Source: JBDSRX01 sp047445235
Lineage (GTDB): Bacteria; Patescibacteriota; Dojkabacteria; J137
DNA length: 19,475 bases
Reading direction: 5' to 3'
Assembly: GCA_047445235.1 (NCBI GenBank)
Contig: JBLGEO010000037.1
Coordinates: forward strand, 1-19,475
Shown: positions 15,801 to 19,475 of the stretch, piece after piece
Layout: every line of letters starts with the position of its first letter
Position numbering within the stretch: the stretch's first letter is position 1
Notes under the pieces: model-generated
Databases searched by the model: none
Told to the model about the DNA's origin: nothing
The model's input: the letters and a program-made list of their open reading frames with translations, nothing else
Translations under genes and position numbers: made by a program

Positions 15801-17012
15801 ATTAGCAAGGTTAAAAGTTGTTGTACCTCCTAATCCGATTACACCTCCACCTGTTATTCCAACACCTGAATTTAATGTCACACTCGAATTAGCAAGCTGA
15901 GCATTTGTTATACCAGCAGCAGGTGATAAGTTTAGATTAGTAAGATTAGAAATTGCAGTATCCGTCGAAGAAGTGATTCTTCCAAAAGAATCTACAACAT
16001 ATGTTGGTATCGTGTTTGCAGATCCGTAATTACCCGCTGTAACTCCTGTTGGAAATAGAGCAGAGCAAGAAGGACAAGAAATAGTCAAAGCATCACCTAA
16101 ACTTACAGTTCCACCTCCTTCTATTGGACCAGTTGTATTTAAAGTTATTGAAGAATTAGCAAGATTAGAATTGGAAATATTTGCAGTTCCAGATAAGTTT
16201 GCATTTGTAAGTCCTGAAGTAACTGAGGTTGTAATTGCTGAACTACCCGAACCAAGATCTCCGACAATTGCAATATCACCTACTTTAGTCCCAGGTTGCT
16301 TACCCTGTAAGAATTCTGAGTTTAAATTTGAGACCAAATTTGGATTTGAAATTTGCAGTAAAGGAGTCTTTGTTATTTTTATTGGAACCACAGGTACAAT
16401 AGCTCCACTAGAATCAATCGAAAAAATCTGATTAGGATCTAGGATAAGAACTTTCGAAAGCTCTTGATAATTATTTGGATTTATAACTTTTAGAACATCA
16501 AGTGATACTTTACTAACTGGTTGGAGGAGAGTTTGGATAACATTTGTCTGAACTGTAGTATCAACTGCACTAGTATCAGCCCCTAAAACATTCGGACCAT
16601 TAGTACTATTTGCAACCGTATTGTTATTAGCATCTTTTCTTACTAGCCCTAACCAAGAGGCAGTTTGCAATGGCCAGATATTAAATGCAAGAAATAAAAG
16701 TAAAACAATCACTAAATATACAGCTATTGTCCCTCCACCCAAACGCAATACTTTTCTAAAACTCGAGAGTGATGTGACAGTGTCTTGATCGATTTCTGCT
16801 TTCATCGTCAAAGCCTCGTCCACAATACTATCTCTACGTGATTCTCGGACTTTCATAGCTGCCTCTTTAGTAGAAACATCTATACCTTTAGACTTTAAGT
16901 TTCTAATATTCGACTCAGAGATTCCAAGTATTTTGCTTGCTTGTTCAATAGGGGCAGCCTGATGGGGCAGTTCTTCGGGCTGTTCTTTTTTTGAAATAGG
17001 TAAAACTTTCAT
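9852..17012 (-). CDS. Giant membrane-anchored repeat fibre with phage-tail-like and lectin-like parts
   Basis: A 2386-aa protein. Residues 1-90 are cytoplasmic and include 'PIEQASKILGISESNIRNLK' (21-40), a helix-turn-helix-like segment resembling excisionase/HTH_17 domains. One membrane helix lies at about 94-113, then a linker to about 265. Residues about 265-1750 hold fifteen repeats opening with 'I(A/S)GLTTxNLS.TAGI.NxQLANS' and containing 'PTYTVDAQGRLTAASNT'. Unit 13 carries a long insert with 'SDDLVGRTVAQTLTNKTI', as in phage tail proteins. Then come a 'TTGNITIG' beta region, 'GAMYYNANTNKFRCFQ' (about 1955), an Ig-like domain (about 1980-2120), an 'ADLAEVYYG...GVVSTKPG' domain (from about 2127), and a C-terminal 'VEVLFEKEYDTVPNV...FSWIALA' domain resembling H-type lectins. 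The topology is N-in with the fibre outside. It lies 64 nt after the response regulator on the same strand. Attachment is the likely role. Confidence 0.85.
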   Translation of the reverse strand: MKVLPISKKEQPEELPHQAAPIEQASKILGISESNIRNLKSKGIDVSTKEAAMKVRESRRDSIVDEALTMKAEIDQDTVTSLSSFRKVLRLGGGTIAVYLVIVLLLFLAFNIWPLQTASWLGLVRKDANNNTVANSTNGPNVLGADTSAVDTTVQTNVIQTLLQPVSKVSLDVLKVINPNNYQELSKVLILDPNQIFSIDSSGAIVPVVPIKITKTPLLQISNPNLVSNLNSEFLQGKQPGTKVGDIAIVGDLGSGSSAITTSVTSGLTNANLSGTANISNSNLANSSITLNTTGPIEGGGTVSLGDALTISCPSCSALFPTGVTAGNYGSANTIPTYVVDSFGRITSSTDTAISNLTNLNLSPAAGITNAQLANSSVTLNSGVGITGGGVIGLGGTTTFNLANTAVAPGSYGNSTTIPTYTVDAQGRLTSASNTVISGLTTANLTGTAGITNGQLANSSVTINTAGPITGGGSLALGGSLTIDCPSCSALSPSGVVPGTYGSALNVAVFTVDTFGKITSATNTPIAGLTTTNLSATAGILNTQLANSTVTVNSGTGLTGGGAIALGGTTTLNLANTAVTPGSYGGGATIPTYTVDAQGRLTASANTAVAGLTTTNLSATAGILNTQLANSSVTLNTSGPITGGGTVALGGSLTFDCPSCVSLTPSGVTPGTYGNGLNVSTITVDTYGNITSASNTPIAGLTTSNLSATAGILNTQLANSSITVNPGTGLTTGGTVALGGTVTLNLANTGVTAGSYGSGTTIPTYTVDAQGRLTAASNTTISGLTTTNLSAAAGITNAQLANSSVTINTAGPLGGGGSVALGGTLNLTCTTCLSSGGNLFTAIASAGTNSVITHGGSITFAQGVGVTTLNDGSGTITFGLANTAVTPGSYGSATSIPTYTVDAQGRLTAASNTTIAGLTTTNLSGTAGVTNAQLANSSLTVSPGTGLSGGGAVSLGGTTTINLANTAVTPGSYGGSATIPTFTVDAQGRLTTASSTAVAGLTTTNLSATAGILNSQLANSSVDINTAGPLTGGGTVSLGGALTLDCPSCVSLTPSGVTPGTYGDATNVSTFTVDTYGNITAASNTPISGLTTTNLSATAGILNSQLANSTVTVSPGTGLSGGGAVSLGGTTTINLANTAVTPGTYGTATSVPTFTVDAQGRLTSTANTTIAGLTTSNLSATAGITNAQLANSSITINTAGPLGGGGSVALGGTLNLTCTTCLSSGGNLFTAIASSGTDSVITHGGTITFTQGTGITTVNDGAGSITIGLGNTAVTAGSYGNATTIPAFTVDAQGRLTAVTNTAISGLTTTNLSGTAGITNGQLANSSLTVTAGTGLSGGGAVSLGGTTTLNLANTAVTPGSYGSATSIPTYTVDAQGRLTAASNTAIAGLTTSNLSASAGILNTQLANSAVTINTAGPLGGGGSVSLGGTLNLTCTTCLSSGGTLFTAASTTGSNSSIVQGGTLTLAAGTNITTTNNATGTITIATSATPSFTTVNGLTITNNGTNTLNIAAGKTLAINNSITFTGTDGTSFALPGTSDDLVGRTVAQTLTNKTISAASNTITGLTNANLSGTAGITNANLANSSVTINTSGPLGGGGAVSLGGTLSLTCTTCLTSGGSLFTVAASSGSNSAIAQGGTLTLVQGTGLTTVNNGTGTVTLTLADTAVTAASYGNATTIPTFTVDAQGRLTAASNTTISGLTTSNLSASAGILNSQLANSAVTINTSGPLAGGGALSLGGTLSLSCATCLTSTTLQTAYNGGNTIATATASNIAFTLSSGLGTPTSLTLTNNGTADAFTLTNTTTATNAFQINQTTGGTLTNALNITRTAGTVTNGISFNGTIGTDITTASGRNLVIDSGTTGNITIGNDASAESIDVGNGAAVKNVTIGSSNTTSLTTIQSGSGNINFQASGAGTTGSIQIGAGGAGSGTPDLLKLDVKNTAGDPTGANGAMYYNANTNKFRCFQNAAWANCIGGDKVFIPKSADQSVTNSATLTDDTVLQFPVVAGETWVFDFKLLVTNVNNAGPDWKSAISAPAASTCSVVLSGIEPAAAAFPQATTTDCTTPATLVDNNIVADANVPFNVEIQGTVTAGATGSVKLQFAENTAAAATTITVKGGSLVNAYKVGGADLAEVYYGPQSYVPGTVLSINPNIVAGIIESSTASDNNLIGVVSTKPGLVIGEVTSTDKGVPVLVALTGRIPVRVSTENGPIVVGDSLTSSSTPGVAMKSNGSGAVVGTAMEAYSGEGEGSITVFIKNLAPSASSVDNTVQITKAVGDAISSLLKTTVEFFGNAIFHGDVTFMGHTTFSKDTSGIATVKTSEKEVEVLFEKEYDTVPNVTASPSLSGDATPADVPSFAVFDVSTKGFKIKLNSEALKDLNFSWIALASK
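11761..16225 (-). repeat. Coding tandem-repeat array of the fibre (15 units, two alternating types)
   Basis: Fifteen units of about 85-135 aa (longer where inserts occur). Type A units carry a CPSC or CTTC pair after 'GGSLTI'; type B units have 'NLANTAVTPGSYG' instead. Units 1-12 alternate strictly A, B; units 13-15 are all A. The Cys pairs recur near 16070, 15550, 15038, 14522, 13870, 13355, 12705, 12180 and 11776: spacing is about 515 bp, or about 650 bp where a 46-aa insert is present. Units 5-8 (about 14023-15190) and 9-12 (about 12857-14022) form two tandem super-repeats of about 1167 bp. Confidence 0.85.
13597..14150 (-). repeat. Exact 38-bp direct repeat inside the fibre array
   Basis: Positions 13597-13634 and 14113-14150 are identical over 38 bp and remain very similar for about 45 bp further. 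They lie in type B units 10 and 8 and are 516 bp apart, equal to one A+B dimer. Confidence 0.85.
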
Positions 17013-17076
17013 GTTAATCTATTGTTACAGATTTGAAACAATTTTACTACTAAAAAATAGCAGTTTAGACTAGAAT

Positions 17077-17478
17077 TTATGCAGCTTTTGGAAGAGTTTC
17101 ATCTTCGTCCTCAAGAAGAAGAAGCTTAATTTTTGCCTTTAATTCCTCTATCGAGATATCACTTTTTATTAGATAGTATGTTGGTTGATCTTTTACAACT
17201 TTAGTAATAATCTCTCTGTCTGGCTCTAAATTAGTAAGCATTACTACTTTTACTTTAGCACCATACTCAGTTTTTCTGAGTTCTGTCAACATTTCCGTTC
17301 CATCCATTACCGGCATTCTTATATCCAACAAAATAATATCTGGGTGTTCTGAACTTGCAGCTTCTAAACCTTCCTTCCCATTTCTTGCCGTTATTATTGT
17401 ATAGTCTTCTTTTTTTAAGACTTCTTCTAAAATCCTAGAATAGGCAATTTCGTCTTCTACAATAAGTATTTTTTTCAT
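17077..17478 (-). CDS. Single-domain CheY-like response regulator, partner of the adjacent kinase
   Basis: A 133-aa receiver domain with no output domain. The acidic pocket is Glu8-Asp9-Glu10, the phosphoacceptor is Asp52 in 'DIILLDIRMPVMDG', the switch threonine is Thr82 in 'VVMLTN', and the conserved lysine is Lys105 in 'YYLIKSDISI'. The tail (LLLEDEDETLPKAA) is acidic. Its ATG overlaps the stop codon of the kinase gene (ATGA, 17478-17475), which couples their translation and makes them a cognate pair. The fibre gene starts 64 nt downstream on the same strand, with no convincing terminator between, so kinase, regulator and fibre may share a transcript. Without a DNA-binding domain it must act through protein contact, possibly with the fibre's cytoplasmic N-terminus; that last point is speculation. 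Confidence 0.93.
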   Translation of the reverse strand: MKKILIVEDEIAYSRILEEVLKKEDYTIITARNGKEGLEAASSEHPDIILLDIRMPVMDGTEMLTELRKTEYGAKVKVVMLTNLEPDREIITKVVKDQPTYYLIKSDISIEELKAKIKLLLLEDEDETLPKAA

Positions 17479-19079
17479 TGTCTTTTAATTTTAAGAGGTA
17501 GAATAATAGTAAATACAGAACCTTTTCCTAAAATACTTTTAACGGATATTTTACCACCCCAGGACTCAACATACGAGTTTGCAACATACAAACCAAGGCC
17601 AGAACCTTCTGGATTGTTAGAAATAGCACCTTCAGACCTAAAGAATTTACCAAAAATATGCTTAACATCTTCTTTCGAAATTCCAATTCCAGTATCTTTT
17701 ATTTCTATTTGCACCTTTCCATTACCATCTTTAACCCTTAACTCTACTTTACCATTCTCCTTATTATATTTTATTGCATTAACTAATAGGTTTTCTAAGA
17801 CCTCACTAAATTTTACCGGATCTATAAATATCTTTGGAACCTTTCCCACCGGTTTGAAAGATACCTCTACATGAATACTTGTTGGAATTTTTTTTATTTC
17901 GTCTATAATTGGTTTTATAGTTTCTACAACATCAATTTCTTGTGGCTCATCTCTAATTCTTCCTTCATCAATTCTAGAAACTGAAAGTAAATTTCTAACT
18001 AAATCCAGAAGCCTCTCGTTATTTTTTGATATTTCGGTAACATAATCTTTTATGCTAACTGGGGCATCTTTAAAATACTTTTCTGCTGTTAAAGATTCGA
18101 TGTACCATTTTATAATTCCAAGTGGCGTTCTTAATTGATGTGATGCAAGATAAACAAATTCAGTCTTCGCCCTGTCAATTTGTTTTTCTAATGTAATGTC
18201 TCTAAAAACATCTATTGCACCAACAATTTTGTTATTAAGCTTTATAGGAGTTACAGTAAGTGCGATTGGAGTTTTTGAACCATTCTTATTAACCAACACA
18301 ATCTTATCTGAAAAGAATTGTTTTCCACTTTTTAGTACAGCCCTTGTTGGCCTATCTTCCACTAGAATTGGTTCTCCAGAGATATATTCTAGTGGAACAT
18401 CTGAGGGTGACTTTTCCTTCCCAATTAACTTAGCAGCCCCAATACCAATCATCCTCTCTGCTTCTTTATTGATAATTATAAACTTATTATCCTTGTCTAC
18501 AGCAAAAACACCTTCTCCAATACTTTTAAGCATGGCCTCATCCCTTGCTCTTTCATTATCAATTGCTACTTTTGTTTTTTCTAAATCTTCAAGAACTTTA
18601 ATCATTGTACTGGATGTCTGTTCATGCGTTTTATTAATTACGTCGAGATTTTGATTTGCAGAAATAAGTTTTTGTTCATTAATCTTCTTCTCACCAATAT
18701 GCTCTGTAAGTATAATCAGACCTCCTTCAAATGGTCTTAACACCATAGAGTACCATGCCTTATGCCCATCTTTAAAAGTAAATTCATCCTCAAACTGATC
18801 CCGAATCTTATTTTTCATTGCTTCTTGAATTCTTCTAAAAACTTCTGTACCAACCATTTCTGAATACTCTTCGAGAATTGACTTACCTAGCAACCTTTGC
18901 TGATCTGCATTAGACTGTTCAGAGATTGTTTTATTAATGTAGGTAAATTTGAAGTCTTTATCGAGAACCATACAGCCGTTGCTCATATTGTCAACAACTT
19001 GTTTTAATATAAGTGCAATAGAAGCTTCAGATGAATTATCTGTTTTATTTATACCTAAAATTTTTAGTATATTATCCAT
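17475..19079 (-). CDS. Soluble PAS-PAS sensor histidine kinase
   Basis: A 534-aa protein with no membrane segment, so it senses inside the cell. PAS domain 1 covers about residues 22-130 ('NMSNGCMVLDKDFKFTYINK') and PAS domain 2 about 178-295 ('SIGEGVFAVDKDNKFIIINK', ending 'DVFRDITLEKQ'); a coiled-coil-like linker (135-178) separates them. The dimerisation/phosphoacceptor domain has His314 in 'YLASHQLRTPLG'. The ATP-binding domain has the N box at Asn434 ('NLLVNAIKYN'), G1 at 462-466 ('DTGIGIS'), an F box ('FGKFFRSE') and G2 at 492-496 ('GSGLGLYVA'). All key residues are present, so it should be active. PAS domains often bind a cofactor or small ligand; none can be named here. It overlaps the response-regulator gene by 4 nt. 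Confidence 0.95.
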   Translation of the reverse strand: MDNILKILGINKTDNSSEASIALILKQVVDNMSNGCMVLDKDFKFTYINKTISEQSNADQQRLLGKSILEEYSEMVGTEVFRRIQEAMKNKIRDQFEDEFTFKDGHKAWYSMVLRPFEGGLIILTEHIGEKKINEQKLISANQNLDVINKTHEQTSSTMIKVLEDLEKTKVAIDNERARDEAMLKSIGEGVFAVDKDNKFIIINKEAERMIGIGAAKLIGKEKSPSDVPLEYISGEPILVEDRPTRAVLKSGKQFFSDKIVLVNKNGSKTPIALTVTPIKLNNKIVGAIDVFRDITLEKQIDRAKTEFVYLASHQLRTPLGIIKWYIESLTAEKYFKDAPVSIKDYVTEISKNNERLLDLVRNLLSVSRIDEGRIRDEPQEIDVVETIKPIIDEIKKIPTSIHVEVSFKPVGKVPKIFIDPVKFSEVLENLLVNAIKYNKENGKVELRVKDGNGKVQIEIKDTGIGISKEDVKHIFGKFFRSEGAISNNPEGSGLGLYVANSYVESWGGKISVKSILGKGSVFTIILPLKIKRQ

Positions 19080-19082
19080 ATG

Positions 19083-19100
19083 AGTTACTGTTTAGTAACT
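19083..19100. promoter_or_regulatory. Hairpin just upstream of the kinase start codon
   Basis: AGTTACT (19083-19089) and AGTAACT (19094-19100) form a perfect 7-bp stem with a 4-nt loop, ending 3 nt before the kinase ATG (19079). With the promoter proposed here it would form the very 5' end of the mRNA. Confidence 0.5.
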
Positions 19101-19105
19101 AAGAA

Positions 19106-19134
19106 AGTCTAAACATTAATTTTATATATGTCAA
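19106..19134 (-). promoter_or_regulatory. Candidate promoter of the kinase/regulator/fibre unit
   Basis: On the minus strand a perfect -35 TTGACA (19134-19129), a 17-nt spacer and a -10 of TAGACT (19111-19106, four of six matches). Transcription would begin near 19099, only about 20 nt before the kinase start. The -35 lies in one arm of a direct repeat (TTATATATGT(C/A)AAT at 19122-19135 and 19179-19192). Confidence 0.5.
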
Positions 19135-19159
19135 TATCTCTTAGCCCATGATGTTTAGA
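19108..19159. promoter_or_regulatory. Inverted and direct repeats in the divergent kinase/XRE region
   Basis: TCTAAACAT (19108-19116) and ATGTTTAGA (19151-19159) are perfect 9-bp inverted arms 34 nt apart. They flank the kinase -35, and the left arm overlaps its -10. With the direct repeat nearby, this could be an operator region, for which the adjacent XRE regulator is the obvious candidate. Confidence 0.4.
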
Positions 19160-19221
19160 TTGCGCTAGTGCATATACGTTATATATGTAAATCCGCTAAT
19201 CTGTTTTATTTATGAGCTTTG

Positions 19222-19250
19222 TTGACTTACTTTAGCATCAAAACTATAAT
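19222..19250 (+). promoter_or_regulatory. Promoter of the XRE-type regulator
   Basis: -35 TTGACT (19222-19227), a 17-nt spacer and a perfect -10 TATAAT (19245-19250): the best promoter match in the window. A second TATAAT lies at 19257-19262. Transcription near 19257 leaves a leader of about 21 nt. Confidence 0.8.
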
Positions 19251-19277
19251 GAGAACTATAATTTGCTTATACATACT

Positions 19278-19475
19278 ATGCTATTTGGTGAACAGCTCCT
19301 TAAACAAAGAAAAAAACTTCACTTATCTGCTGAAGAACTAGCAGAGCGGGTGAGTATATCCCGTAGCTACATTACATTAATGGAGAATGGTAAGAGACTT
19401 CCTAGTAAAAAAATGATACCTGCTTTAGCAGAAGCACTAAAAATTAAAACAAATGTTGTTATTAACTGGTACCTA
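19278..19475 (+). CDS. XRE-family helix-turn-helix regulator, truncated by the window edge
   Basis: An open frame starts with ATG at 19278 and continues off the right edge with no stop in 66 codons. The product starts MLFGEQLLKQRKKLHLSAEE and contains 'LAERVSISRSYITLMENGKR' at about residues 21-40, then 'PSKKMIPALAEALKI'. This is the five-helix HTH_3 fold of Cro/CI-type regulators: the second and third helices (LAERV, SRSYITLME) form the DNA-contacting unit, and 'ENGKRLPS' is the typical turn after it. A strong promoter precedes it. It is divergent from the kinase gene, with 198 nt between them, and may control itself and that gene. The C-terminal part, which would show any ligand or protease domain, lies outside the window. 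Confidence 0.85.
   Translation, partial: MLFGEQLLKQRKKLHLSAEELAERVSISRSYITLMENGKRLPSKKMIPALAEALKIKTNVVINWYL

Noticed and set aside
11761..16225. CRISPR array or non-coding satellite
   Set aside because: The repeats are in frame within one intact gene, about 250-650 bp in period and diverged at silent positions, so they are protein repeats.
9852..17012. Prophage tail-fibre gene
   Set aside because: Despite tail-like phrases there are no phage structural, packaging or integrase genes nearby. A membrane helix and CPR-type C-terminal domains indicate a cellular surface protein.
17047..17063. Terminator between the response regulator and the fibre gene
   Set aside because: CTGCTA/TAGTAG with a T5 loop gives only six pairs including a wobble and no T-run after it; too weak to separate the genes.
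1..19475. Alternative genetic code (UGA as glycine)
   Set aside because: The kinase and RibD-like genes end at TGA at sensible family lengths, and no gene needs TGA read-through.

Overview
The window looks like chromosomal DNA from an AT-rich (roughly one-third GC) ultra-small bacterium of the Candidate Phyla Radiation (Patescibacteria), possibly Microgenomates or a relative. The evidence is indirect. There are giant low-complexity surface proteins ending in an 'ADLAEVYYG' domain, single-domain response regulators with a 'YYLIKSD' motif, a small CxxC-x17-CxxC zinc-ribbon protein with a basic tail, and few Shine-Dalgarno sites. UGA acts as a normal stop (for example at the ends of the kinase and RibD-like genes), which argues against the UGA=Gly code of Gracilibacteria and Absconditabacteria. 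No phage, transposon or CRISPR machinery is visible.

Layout. 1-1631 (minus strand): a truncated membrane-anchored protein, a RibD_C/DHFR-like reductase and an unrecognised 250-aa protein. 1703-1778 (minus): tRNA-His(GTG) with its own promoter. 1988-4165 (plus): a polytopic membrane protein resembling GT-C glycosyltransferases, then a small protein with a possible winged helix. 4165-4386: an imperfect hairpin and a second, diverged copy of the tRNA-His promoter region with no tRNA behind it. 4386-5403 (plus): the zinc-ribbon protein and a conserved 131-aa protein whose start codon lies in a perfect hairpin; a strong intrinsic terminator follows.

5494-9851 (plus): a probable three-gene operon encoding a 967-aa beta-helix surface protein, a membrane protein with one outside and one inside domain, and a CheY-like response regulator. 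It ends at a probably bidirectional terminator. Converging on it from the right (19079 to 9852, minus) is a second unit: a soluble PAS-PAS histidine kinase, a CheY-like response regulator overlapping it by 4 nt, and a 2386-aa membrane-anchored fibre with fifteen internal repeats. A divergent XRE-type regulator begins at 19278 and runs off the window.

The central theme is two convergent units that each pair a very large cell-surface protein with a response regulator lacking an output domain. I infer a surface/attachment locus under two-component control. The fibre has a cytoplasmic helix-turn-helix-like segment, one membrane helix, a higher-order repeat with regularly placed CxxC pairs, and a C-terminal lectin-like domain; it is the most unusual object here.
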